DNA of 64,000 bases, taken from the NCBI RefSeq assembly GCF_000002235.5, contig NW_022145599.1, forward strand, positions 27,603,856 to 27,667,855, read 5' to 3'. The notes under the pieces were generated by a model that saw nothing but the letters and a program-made list of their open reading frames with translations, did no database searches and was not told the DNA's origin. A program made the position numbers and the translations under genes. Source of the stretch: Strongylocentrotus purpuratus (Eukaryota > Echinodermata > Echinoidea > Camarodonta > Strongylocentrotidae). Below, piece after piece: positions 48,532-58,364 of the stretch; position 1 is the stretch's first letter, and the number at the start of each line of letters is the position of its first letter.

Positions 48532-48909
48532 GATGGAGATAGCCACGGCAGAGCTGGGGCGAGGGGCCACACATACCCCCCCCCCCTCCCCCTCCGATAT
48601 TTTCCCCAAACATGCACATTCGTCGCATCCGATAATTTTATGACGGTGATTGGTCCAGGGATGTCGTTAGAAATTCGGTTAGTGTAGGAAATTACCGAAG
48701 ATTAAAAATTAAATGTAATTATGTAATACCTTATAAAAGCCTGACACCCAGCGCTCCATACATCAGTGGACTCACTCCACCCAGTAGCGGTTCTACAGGG
48801 GGGGGGGGGGGTGTTGAGCGCTCAACCACCCCCAACAACAACAATAAAACAAATAATAACTAATAATAATACAACTGTATATACGCTTAACAAAATACAA
48901 ATTATTCAA

Positions 48910-49045
48910 GCCCCCTACCCATCCATTTTCTTGATTATGTATCGACTTTAACAAGACACACCTACAAAAAAAAAATCCCGGTCAAAGCCCCTCCCCCTGA
49001 AAAAAAAAGCCACACCAAAGACCCCCCCCCCCCCACCCCAAAGGA
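48910..49045. repeat. C-run-bounded dispersed repeat, module C
   Basis: Same layout as at 39770: CCCCTCCCC, an A run, AAAGACCCCC and a C run. Confidence 0.5.
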
Positions 49046-49194
49046 AAAAATCTTCTTGAACCGCGCTTTACTCCAACCACTCGGTGAAAGTTAAACTTAT
49101 ACTAAGCATGATAAAGCTAGTAGTAGGTTTTTTTAATGACTCTTTGGTGTTATTTTGTTATAAGACGTCAATTAATATATCCGTGCTTCCCCCG

Positions 49195-49396
49195 CCAAAC
49201 GCCTGCTCATCGCGAATACATCGGTTGCACAAAGGCACTGAAAGATGACGTCACCCAAAATGTGACCCTTCTGCAAGTTCACTTCCGTGGCTTAGTTCGC
49301 TTTCATCCTGGTCATATCCTCTCTCTCATTCTGTTCATACATCACCAGTCATTCTATAATGTATAACGGCAGAATATGTTCATTGGGTTAATAGAG
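49195..49396 (+). repeat. CRE-containing repeat block, copy 4
   Basis: TGACGTCA at 49246-49253 in the conserved block of about 200 bp. Confidence 0.7.
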
Positions 49397-49658
49397 GTAC
49401 AAAAAAAAATTAAAAAGATAAAAGAGTTATCTCAGCAAAGTGTATTTGTATAAGTTACCAGAAAAAAATGAATTATGTACGAAAAACATGTAATAGCTTT
49501 GTTTACCTTTCTGTTGAATATGAATTAAATATGAATTGAATTGAGTTGAATGAAGCGGACTCTTATTTTTTTATCCCCCCCCCCCAAACAATTTTTGTTT
49601 CATGAAAAAGAACTCAGCTTTGATGGCACCAGAAATATCAATGCTTTTTCAAACTACA

Positions 49659-49709
49659 TGACGTCATATTTCGCAAACCTCATGAGGGCGTTCACAGGCC
49701 GTACTGATC
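49659..49709 (+). promoter_or_regulatory. CRE element of the 49710 vtRNA
   Basis: TGACGTCA at -51 to -44, as for the B copy of type c. Confidence 0.55.
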
Positions 49710-49825
49710 GGCTGGCGAGCATTGTGGATACTTGGCGCAGCAAAATGGCTTGCTCTTAAGATGATTTGAGAGTTTTGGGTTCGATTCCCAGGTCGGGTAT
49801 AAGCACTCCACAGGCGCAATCCAGC
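49710..49825 (+). ncRNA. Vault RNA, module C, type c
   Basis: A 116-nt copy of 40579 with one visible difference (CCACAGGCGC instead of CCACTGGCGC). This gives CCACA facing TGTGG, one more pair in the second stem. T4 at 49826. Confidence 0.8.
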
Positions 49826-50304
49826 TTTTGAACAAGTAATTATATTACAGTGATATACCCCCAACATCCATATGCCTCAAACTTCCCCAACAGAAATGAT
49901 ATATTTTGAAAAAGAGTTCATAAACAAAAGCTCAAGGAAAACATCAAGAAGTCAGCCTCAAGCAATGTCAATAGGTTTGTCTATTACCTATTGCTATACG
50001 CGAACATTTCGACGTGTTCCATAGTTCAAACATGATTTTTCTATATGAACTGCCCTTGAGTGAATTTCCCGAAAGTCTTTGAGATCGTGTTATAAATCAA
50101 TCGTGGACAAATATGGACGTCTATGACAAGGGAGGTTCCAGGATTCTGTAGAATAGGGGGAGGGGGGAGGGGGCACAATTTCGAGGAAAAAAATCTGATA
50201 CCCCCCTCCAAAAATAAATAAATAAATATATATATAAAGAGAAAGAAAAAAAGAACCAAAGCTTTTAAGTGCTTTGACGTTTATCGTTGGGAAGTATGGA
50301 CTAG

Positions 50305-50375
50305 TGACGTCATATTTTGTCCGATGGTGTAACAACGTGTGGTTTGCTCAAAACAGTATTATTAACAACTAGCTT
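50305..50375 (+). promoter_or_regulatory. CRE promoter of the 50376 vtRNA
   Basis: TGACGTCA at -71 to -64. Confidence 0.65.
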
Positions 50376-50485
50376 GGCTGGCTTAGCATGGTGGATACTT
50401 CGTATAGCAAAATGATTGCATTTATTATTCATATAACACTTGTGGGTTCGAATCCCACTGCGTAACTCTATACGCGAGATCCAGC
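50376..50485 (+). ncRNA. Vault RNA, module C, type d
   Basis: A 110-nt locus with GGCTGGCTTAGC, GGATACTTCG, T-arm GTGGG-TTCGAAT-CCCAC and GATCCAGC. One A precedes the T5 terminator. The 3' arm (CTATACGCGAG) differs from the B copy (CTGCACGCGAG). Confidence 0.8.
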
Positions 50486-50989
50486 ATTTTTGCGGGGAAG
50501 TGATATTTTTGAAGAAAAAAAAAAATATTAATAAATAAATACTGACTATTCAGTCTTCGTGCTTAACTATTGACATGACCATGATAGACGTCCCAAAATA
50601 AGATGATAAGTTTTCCTAGACGCTCTTGGGTCTAGGCATTGAGAAAGCGTTGACATTCTGGGGGGGGGGGGGTGCACGGTCTAATACAAGGAAAATACAA
50701 AGTAACGAGGTCACTCATGGGGGAGGGGTTAAAAAAGGTCCTGGCGTCTTCTTTTCATGTTCCTTTCACTCTCTCTTTCTGTTTTCTCTTTTCTTTGCAC
50801 CCCCCCCCCCTCCGTATTTACGCCAGTGTCAACAAGCTTACTACTGCAATATGTAACGCCTTCAATGCTTTAAACGTTCAGGGGTGGAAGCACATAATAA
50901 CTCTTTCTTTTATTTTCTCCCTCACTTCTACAAGTTCTACATCCGGAGACGTGCACTCCCGAAACTTCTTTTCCACAAACTCCCCCCCC

Positions 50990-51560
50990 CCCCCCCTCCC
51001 TCCCGCGACTCTTAATCCTTGTCTGAATGAATTCCTCCCCCCCCCCCTCCCGCGCGAAGCGCGAAGCGCGAAAGCTTTGACATTTCATTGGATTATTATA
51101 GAAAGAAGACGATTCATTTACCGTTCCCGACTCCTAACCCTAATTGTATTAATTCAGTTTTCCTCCTCCCGCGCAAAACGCTGAAGCTTTGAAGTTTCCT
51201 TAAATTATGAGAGAAAGCAGACGATTCGTTGTTCTGTTTTCGACTCTTTATCCTTGTCTGAATGAAGTTTTTCCCCTCCCGCGCGTAGCTCGGAAGCTTT
51301 GAAGTTTCATTGAATTATTATAGAAAGAAGATGGTTCGTTGTACCGTTCACAACTTTTAACCCTAATTGTCTGAATTCAGTTTTCCTCGTTTCCTTAAAT
51401 TATGAGAAAAAGCAGACGATTCGTTCAAACTGTTCTCGACTCTTTATCCTTGTCTGAATGTAGTTTTTCCCTTTGCCGTTTTATTAAAATATGAGACAGA
51501 AAAAGACTATTCGTTGTAACGTTCTTGACTCTAAATCCGTATTCGAATTTAGTTTCCCCG
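50990..51560 (-). repeat. Satellite array in reverse orientation, module C
   Basis: Same unit as at 41865 but about 400 bp shorter. This accounts for the fall in the B-to-C offset from about 9.14 kb (type d) to about 8.74 kb (type e). Confidence 0.8.
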
Positions 51561-51889
51561 AAAATGTTAAACCTCTAATTTCTTTAGCTGATATTATAGG
51601 AAAGTAAAACTTCGAGAAAATACAAGTATTATAGTTGCAGTCTCTCCCGAAGTCGTCACAGCGGATTAAAAGTCACAGTTCGTAGGAAAAAAAACTTGTC
51701 GGCCGACCGACATTATACATCTCACCGACTTCAAACTTCTGCATTGATATAGTACACGAGGATTGAGAAAGAATACCAACACAGCTGACCAGACACAGCA
51801 ACATAATATTTATGCGTGTCTTATTTGCTCCCTCGACGAGACGACTCCACCAAACAACCAGCTCTCTTTTACTCCCACCCCTTCTGTCT

Positions 51890-52130
51890 CAGGCTCCTAC
51901 CTCCCCCTCTCTCTCCTCTCTTTCCTTATTATCTCTTTTCTTCTCTTTTTTCAGTTTCTCCTTTTCTTTCTTTTCCTTTCTTTCCTCTCCTCCCTTTTTC
52001 TTTTTTCTCTTTCTTTCTTCTCTCCTCTTTCCTTTCTTATCCTTTCTTTCCTTTCTTTTGTTTCCTTTTCTTGTTTTTCTTTTCTTTCCCTTTCCCTCTC
52101 TTTTCCCCCTCCCCTTTTCTCTTTTTTCCC
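51890..52130. repeat. Degenerate TTTCTC pyrimidine tract, module C
   Basis: Near-identical copy of 43140-43385. Its open frames are low complexity on both strands. Confidence 0.85.
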
Positions 52131-52353
52131 GACGGCAGCGCAATTTTACCGACAATACCATCACAGGTGGGGGTGTCGCACCCCACACCCCCCCCCCTTT
52201 GGAGACGCCCCTGGGTCGACTGACTGAGACTACGCCACCGCTCAGCCCTATATCTCTAGGAGGAAGAATGAGTAATACATCAATGACATTGCATTGTGGT
52301 GGTGCAACAACATGTAGGTTTTTTTTAACGGTGTGTCATTGCATACTAGGTTT

Positions 52354-52440
52354 GGCTTGCGGGGCAGTATGGATACTTTGTATAGCAAAAATGGCAACGC
52401 AATTAAATTGTATTATATTAGTTGTGGTTTCGATTCCCAC
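52354..52440 (+). pseudogene. Vault RNA pseudogene, module C, type e
   Basis: Shares the decay of the B copy (GGCTTGCGGGGC, TACTTTG, broken T-arm), so the damage predates the B/C split. Confidence 0.7.
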
Positions 52441-52783
52441 ATTAGATTTTATCATTATTTTCTTGCACTTTGCTTGAATTCATAACTAATTAAATTCTGA
52501 TATACAAAGAAAGAAATACAGATTACCGAGAGTCCTTTACAGGTCCCCCAATCATCCCCTCTTCTCTCACATGGTACAACCGTAAGTCTAATGTATAAAG
52601 TCATGTATATGTTCATGTATGTATATGTATGTAATAATGTACATGTATGTAAAGGTGTATATCGATGTACATATTGAGCTTTGATATGGAGATAACATTT
52701 ATATACAACAGTATTATCAAAAAGGAGACAGGACAATGGCACTTACATGCATCACAACGAATATAGTTTATTGAAGAATAAAA

Positions 52784-52843
52784 TGATGTCATCATGTAGT
52801 GTGATTGGGCAATCTATAAATATATATTCGTGTGACATACATT
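52784..52843 (+). promoter_or_regulatory. ATF/CRE-like and TATA promoter of the 52844 vtRNA
   Basis: TGATGTCATCA at -60 to -50 and CTATAAATATATA near -30. Confidence 0.7.
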
Positions 52844-52958
52844 GGCTGGCTAAGCAGTGTGGATACTTCGTATAGCATAATGGCATTGCAATTAACCTTC
52901 ATTTAATGATAGTGGGTTCGATCCCCACTGCGTTTATTTCTACACGCGCGATCCAGCC
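52844..52958 (+). ncRNA. Vault RNA, module C, type f
   Basis: A 115-nt locus differing from 44094 at few bases, one being TAGCATAATGG in the second A-box-like motif. Both stems, the T-arm and T5 are intact. The immediate 5' flank (GACATACATT) matches type a rather than the other f copies, possibly a trace of gene conversion. Confidence 0.9.
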
Positions 52959-53505
52959 TTTTTATTCCTTCTTGCATTATATTTCAACAATTTCATGCTG
53001 ACAGTGTATAACATTTATTAAATTCATCATGATGCCATCAACTGGCAAAGAATTAATATGTACATTATAATTTACATCCTCGCTCGCAACCCCTTCCCCC
53101 CCCCCATTCAACTGGACTTGAAGAGATCACCATAGATGTTAATTCAAACATCTATGTATTTGATCAAACTAATGAATTTTTTTATTATAAATCATCAAAA
53201 TTGTTAAAGATATAAAAATGAGTTATAGCACTGGCTTTGATGATATCAATACTTTTGTTGTAAAACAAAAAGGGGAAGGGGGGTGGTAGTGATCGATCGC
53301 AACTTTTTTTTTTGCCCTCATAAATTGCAAAATCGCACCCCCCCCCCGAGCATCAGGGAAGGGGGTCCGTCTCCAAGTAAAGTAACATTAACGTGTTTTA
53401 CCTGTTTTTTCCCAGGGGAGGGGGCCCCGGCCCCCTCCTGGATCCGCTAATTGATATTAATTGAACCCTATAAATAGACTGTAAAAAGGGGCCTTACATA
53501 TATGT

Positions 53506-53948
53506 TTGAATTCAAGTTCAAGTTCAGTTTATTTCACATCCAATAAGAAACTTACAGCATTATAACATTCAAAATACAATTATACAAAATGCAATATAAT
53601 ATAATAAGAACAAATAAAACAACAACAGTAACACTAAAAATCGTCGCTGTTTTCACGAAGTGACGGTAGTAAAAAGAAATTGCATTCACTTTGCGTTACG
53701 ATTTTCCTCACTACCGTCACTTCGTGAAAACAAGGACGAAATGATTAATGGGTGGAGTAGGGATGTGAGGGACCAGAAAAGGCCATTGACCTATCTAGGC
53801 TGGTCCCCTTTTTCTACAACCCCAAAAATAAAATCTTCAGTGATTAAAAGCAAAATATTGACAATATAGACATTACATGTACATTAACTAAGACATATAC
53901 ACACGTACAAGGACATGCAGAACTAATAAAAGCTAAAAAAGTATACTG
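53506..53948 (-). mobile_element. LINE 3' end, reverse orientation, module C, with MITE inserted
   Basis: Copy of 33226 and 44508, interrupted at 53641-53739 by a small inverted-repeat element. Confidence 0.55.
53641..53739. mobile_element. MITE with about 30-bp inverted termini
   Basis: A 99-bp insert. The left end TCGTC-GC-TGTTTTCACGAAGTGACG and the right end are inverted repeats with about two mismatches, including a perfect 22-bp core. The uninterrupted sites at 33366 and 44646 (ACTAAAAATGATTAATGGG) show exactly what was inserted and suggest a 2-bp duplication (AA). It has no coding capacity. Superfamily not assigned. Confidence 0.85.
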
Positions 53949-54545
53949 TAACTTGATACTTGTTTGTGCTTAAAATTACGCTTAAAACTAGAAAATGTTG
54001 GGCATACTTAGCTCCATCACGCCCAATATTTGCAAGATTAACCACATTGATAGTTTTTGATATTCATAAAATCCAAATTGCGATCTTGATGTATTACGTG
54101 AAACATAATTTAGCACCTCTTAATATAATCAATCTATTTCAGTATAATAAAGATTACCATCAATATAATACTCGTTCCCACAATAAATTCCAATTTCCAT
54201 TAGCACTCAATCAGTCAACTCTTATTGCATTTACATCTGCTGATCCTCAAATATGGAATTCCCTCCCTTCTGATATAATCTCTAGCACTAATGTTACTTC
54301 ATTTAAAACCAAACTCAAATGTTCAATAATAACTACCTATGCCAAATAAACACGTAAATTCATCTCTCCTCCCATGTCTATTTGATGTATATTTCTTTAT
54401 GTATTGGGGGCCCCATTAATCAAGCCTTGGCTTTTAGGGCCACCCTGGCCATTTACACTGTATAAAAAAAATACAAATGATTTGTATATTGGTTTTATTT
54501 TTATTTTAAACGGTTTAATAAAACGAATTGAATTGAATAGGAGAA
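53949..54545 (+). mobile_element. LINE C-terminal fragment (CR1/L2-like), module C
   Basis: Third copy, with stop at 54349 and the same PQIWNSLPSDI region and 3' UTR, ending in GAATTGAATTGAATAGG. Confidence 0.75.
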
Positions 54546-54567
54546 AAATGAATTGAATTTCAAAAAA

Positions 54568-54659
54568 GCTGGATCGCGCGTGTAGAAAGAGACGTAGTGG
54601 GGATCGAACCCACGATACTCATGTGATTAATAAGGGCTATACCATTTAGCTATACGAAG
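54568..54659 (-). pseudogene. Truncated vault RNA, type g, at the end of module C
   Basis: On the minus strand the 3' two thirds are present (TAGCTAAATGG, T-arm, GATCCAGC, T6), but homology stops at CTTCGTATAGC. The first 22 nt, including GGCTGG and the A-box region, and the upstream CRE are replaced by unrelated sequence. This is the right breakpoint of the duplication. Confidence 0.8.
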
Positions 54660-55370
54660 AAGTGAAAGAGCACGTCCCCCAACTAAAATATCCTTTAATA
54701 CATTGTGTAAAACCCGCCCTGTTATCCAGTCCATGGACCATTTTTCGCTTTTCAGATTTTCAGATAATTATGAACACAAAACCCTAAAGCCTGTCACAAA
54801 TTAGGAACCATTTTTGTTCACTTGCTCGTCGGAGAATCCGTCACTTTTTGTACATATTTTATTGCTGAAATCTTCGCAAGGATGTTTAGTATAGGCCTAA
54901 AGACTGAAATGACTAGAGGATGCATCGTGAAATTATCCAAATGCTTTTCTAAAATGTTTTAAATATGATTAATAGGAGACACAAAGAGATTAGCTTACAA
55001 TGTAAAACAAACAAATCAGGAAAATTACGCCAGTAAAGAGATTGTGAGGAAAACTTAATTTGATATGCAGACCCGGTTTGAAATCAAATAATGAGATTAG
55101 TTACAGGCACTTTGAAAAAAACCTATATCACGATGGGTACGATCATGTGCCTATAGAAAATACATCTTTGGGTAAGGGCGAGGGGGAGGGGGGGGGGGGG
55201 GGGGGGGGGGGGGGTTAGGAGTAAAGACATAGTTCCCCCATCGATGTTGACGATAACTGGAAAATAAAAAAAACATTGCTCCTTGGTGGGAACAGGAATG
55301 ACTACTATGATGAAACATTCACCGGCAATTGAGCAATTAACGCTCCTTTCCCTACCCTTGATCAATAACT
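54660..55370. other. Unique sequence right of the modules
   Basis: No gene recognised. It contains an uninterrupted run of 27 G at 55188-55214, the longest G run in the window. Confidence 0.5.
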
Positions 55371-55380
55371 ACTGTAGACG

Positions 55381-55410
55381 GAGTGAGAGAGAGAGAGAGA
55401 GGGAGGGAGG

Positions 55411-55477
<67 letters not shown>

Positions 55478-55599
55478 TAAGCAAGAAACGGAATATAAAA
55501 GAAAGAAAGAAATAAAGAGAGGGGGAGAGAAAGTAAAAGGCGGAGATAAAGAGAGAGAGAGAGAGGAAGGGAGGAAAAATTAAATGAGGTAGAGAGAGA

Positions 55600-55646
<47 letters not shown>

Positions 55647-55785
55647 GGGGTAGAGAGTACAAAATAAATAAATAAAGAGAGGGGTGTAGAGTCTAGACCG
55701 GGGGTATAGAGAAAGACAGAGAGGATGAGAAAGGGATAGAGAGAATAAGAGAGATGGTGTGTGTGTGTTTGTGTGGGTGTGTTGG

Positions 55786-55822
<37 letters not shown>

Positions 55823-55830
55823 GCAGAGAA
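55381..55830. repeat. (GA)n microsatellite cluster
   Basis: GA runs at about 55385-55475, 55550-55565, 55608-55642 and 55790-55820, with a GTGTGTGT patch near 55755. The frames are Glu/Arg or Ser/Leu repeats and not genes. Confidence 0.9.
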
Positions 55831-55939
55831 AGTGATAAGGTAGAGAGTCGATATTAAATAAACATTGACATTAAATGCGGCAGTCTGACCAGACATATTC
55901 TATTTGTTTTAAAGGAGAATGAATTCTACTTTGTTCAAA

Positions 55940-56058
55940 AGCTGGATGGCGCCTGTGGAGTATTTATAACCCACCGGGGAGTTGAACCCTCAACCCTTAA
56001 AACACTATAAGAGGCAAACCGTATTTGCGGGACGAAGTACCCACAATGCTGGCCAGCT
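55940..56058 (-). ncRNA. Divergent vault RNA outside the modules
   Basis: A 119-nt locus on the minus strand: AGCTGGCCAGCATT, GGGTACTTCG, B-box-like GGTTCAACTCC, then ACTCCACAGGCGCCATCCAGCT and TTTT. The first base A pairs with the last T where other genes have G-C, a matched change. TGTGG faces CCACA in the second stem. It resembles type c in its 3' arm. Confidence 0.8.
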
Positions 56059-56090
56059 GAGCAGAGGTGTCAGTGCAGGTATTTATACCA
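56059..56090 (-). promoter_or_regulatory. TATA box of the 56058 vtRNA
   Basis: On the minus strand GGTATAAATACC at about -22 to -31; no CRE palindrome was seen. Confidence 0.6.
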
Positions 56091-56521
56091 TCATCGCTAG
56101 ATAGACTCTCATGCATGCGATATGAAAGTAGTCTACGAGCACAGACCCTAATTTGAAGCTTAACCACAATAATTCATACAGTCTTGAGCAGAGCCTGGCT
56201 CTGTCCGTCCCTCGCTGTGTCAAAATAACAAGCCGCAGTACACAGTCCAGATAATTTATGTAGTATGGGCTAATCAATCTAGTCTCACAGTGCAAAAAAT
56301 GTTACACACAGCGACTGGGTTTGGTGTCTGCAAACTAATGAGGAAAAATTATTATTATCATGACGTCATATTATCAAAGGATATATCCCTATTCGATGCA
56401 TGACATAATTACACGTAGAGCATAGTGACTTATGCCGAGCGCAGTATGAGCATGAAAATATGAAGAGTGATTGAATAAAAAAGTAAATTACAAATTTGAT
56501 TTTAAAATAAGAAGGGATTTA

Positions 56522-56654
56522 AATAACATGAGAAAGAGATAGCGAGAGCGGAGAGAGAGAGAAATATGCTGAGACAGAGAGGGAGGATAGTAGAGAGATA
56601 GAAAAAGAAATGTAGAGAGATAGAGACAGTGAGAGAAAGATACAGAAAGAAAGA

Positions 56655-56695
<41 letters not shown>

Positions 56696-56720
56696 GGACA
56701 GGGAAAAAAGGGGGGGGGGT
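56522..56720. repeat. GA-rich tract ending in G runs
   Basis: Interrupted GAGA sequence with a (GA)n core at 56658-56684 and G runs after it. Confidence 0.85.
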
Positions 56721-56974
56721 TGAGGTAGATAGATCAGTGCAATAGTCTGACCGGTTTACTAACACTTTCAAATATTGTATGCATAGTTTTCAAACAAATG
56801 TTGTTTTTAACAACACGAAAGCTTGTCCAAGGCTTGACCATCATAGCACCAAGTAATGTATGCAGACTGGATTCCAAGTTATAGTTTAATAACAGGTTAA
56901 TGGAATAACTGGTCACTATATGTCCCAATGAATGAAACTATGAAACGTCCCAAAATGTGAATATGTTGGTAAAC

Positions 56975-57085
56975 CGCTTAAGCTATAGGGCAATAATTTC
57001 CAAGGCTCTTTGGAAGCGCATAGAGATGTTATTTCATAATATATTATGCGCTATACAAGAACTGAATATTATCATTATTAGAAGA
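56975..57085 (+). mobile_element. SINE 3' part
   Basis: AAGCTATAGGGCAATAATTT, then TTTGGAAGCGC and TATGCGCTATACAAGAA, then ATTATCATTATT, the usual 3' body and tail of tRNA-type SINEs in marine invertebrates. The promoter half is missing. Confidence 0.5.
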
Positions 57086-57300
57086 TAAATTACACAGAGT
57101 TAGAGATAGAAGTCTTTAAGTATCTCTATATCTATGCAATAAGTTTGTTAGTGCAGCACAGTAATGCATAGCTATAAAGATAAAAGCTCGGTTGCACAAA
57201 TACTAAAAAGAAAGACAAACAAAAACGAGCAAGCATTGGGTATTCGATTCAGTCGCGGTCATTAAAATTGTTTATATTTCAATATTGATACAAACTGACA

Positions 57301-57386
<86 letters not shown>
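57301..57386. repeat. (GA)n microsatellite
   Basis: A nearly pure GA run of about 85 bp just upstream of a divergent vault RNA gene. Confidence 0.95.
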
Positions 57387-57389
<3 letters not shown>

Positions 57390-57460
57390 CGATTGCGACA
57401 TATCCAAGATGGCGGAAGCGAGATATCATAACCTAATTTGTTTCGCCAGTGGAGCGGGTC

Positions 57461-57570
57461 GCTAGCTTGGCGATGTGGTTACTTCGCTTCTAACTGTTCT
57501 TGCCGATTGGTCTGTCAATGATTATACAATGGGGGTCGTTCCCATGAAAGATCCACTCGCGCTACCTAGC
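57461..57570 (+). ncRNA. Divergent vault RNA, closest to the vertebrate form
   Basis: Starts GCTAGCTTGGCGATGTGG and has TTACTTCG exactly as in human vtRNA1-1. GCTAG at the 5' end pairs with CTAGC at the 3' end, a complete change of stem sequence with pairing kept. GCG-GTGG faces CCAC-CGC as the second stem. The B-box-like motif is atypical (GGGGGTCGTTCCCAT). TTTT follows at 57576. No CRE is visible; upstream is CCAAGATGGCGG, a YY1-like motif. Expression is less certain because of the B box. Confidence 0.7.
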
Positions 57571-57954
57571 ACCCATTTTGTTTTGTTTTTACTTTTTACA
57601 TTCTAATAGTGATCATTTCTACTTTAACAAATTCAATTTATACTTTTTTCTTTTTCGCTTATTCTCAAGTTTTTTGCATTCTAATAAAAATAATTTTTAC
57701 TTTATAATATATTAAAACAATTCAATTAGTATTCATTCCCAATTCTTCGATTCAACGGAGTCCATTAATTAAACATATCTTTAACTTATCTGGAAAGCGT
57801 TAAATGTAATATAATCTTTTATCAGCTAACTGTTATGACGTTATGCAAATTTCGCTCACCCTACATTTGCCCTTCTTTTTATAGGCTTGCCACCTAGTAT
57901 TTTCTCTACACCCGCTCTTTTCAAAATATGCGGACTCGGCTTTCCTCGCTCCAC

Positions 57955-58082
57955 CCCCCCCCCCTCTCTCTCGCTCTCTCTCTCCCATGTTCTTTCTTTC
58001 TCTCTCTCCTCCTCCCCCTCTCTTTCTCTCTCTCTCTCTCCCTCTCTCTCTCCCTCACCCTCTATCTCCCCCTCTCTCTTTG
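57955..58082. repeat. (CT)n tract
   Basis: Degenerate CT microsatellite preceded by a C run; its frames are Ser/Leu/Pro low complexity. Confidence 0.85.
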
Positions 58083-58249
58083 GAGGTCAATCCATTATCA
58101 TTTTAGTACATGTTAATATATTGCCGATCAAAATCTTGTCACCTAAATACCTATGAATGTTTCGATTAATTGGAGTTCCTTTGCTAAGATACAGGCTTAT
58201 AATATACATATTAAACTATTATACCAGTTAAAAAAAACATAATACAAAA

Positions 58250-58364
58250 GGCTGGATCGCGCGTGTAGAAAGGGACGCAGTGGGATTTGAACCCACAGAG
58301 CTTATTTAGCAGATAAGTACAAAACCATTTTGTGTTACGAAGTATCCACACTGCTTAGCCAGCC
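58250..58364 (-). ncRNA. Vault RNA outside the modules (reverse strand)
   Basis: A 115-nt locus on the minus strand with GGCTGG/CCAGCC fully paired, GGATACTTCG, T-arm GTGGG-TTCAAAT-CCCAC, 3' arm CTACACGCGCG and TTTT. It is close to types a, f and g in its arms but has its own core (TAACACAAAATGG). Confidence 0.85.

Noticed and set aside
55283-55662. Open frames in the GA microsatellites (also 13810-14010, 14159-14545, 19656-20351)
   Set aside because: Glu/Arg or Ser/Leu dinucleotide translation with no splice or domain support.
27747-58364. tRNA genes suggested by many GGTTCGANTCC motifs
   Set aside because: No 7-bp acceptor stem flanks the tRNA-like cores. The ends instead form the vault RNA closing stem and the conserved TACTTCG region fits vault RNA.
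27747-58364. Plain SINE family as explanation for the repeated units of about 115 nt
   Set aside because: Copies share fixed external promoters, terminators and compensatory stem changes, lack A-rich tails or target duplications around the unit, and most are explained by duplication of a larger module. A genome-wide copy count is still needed to settle this.
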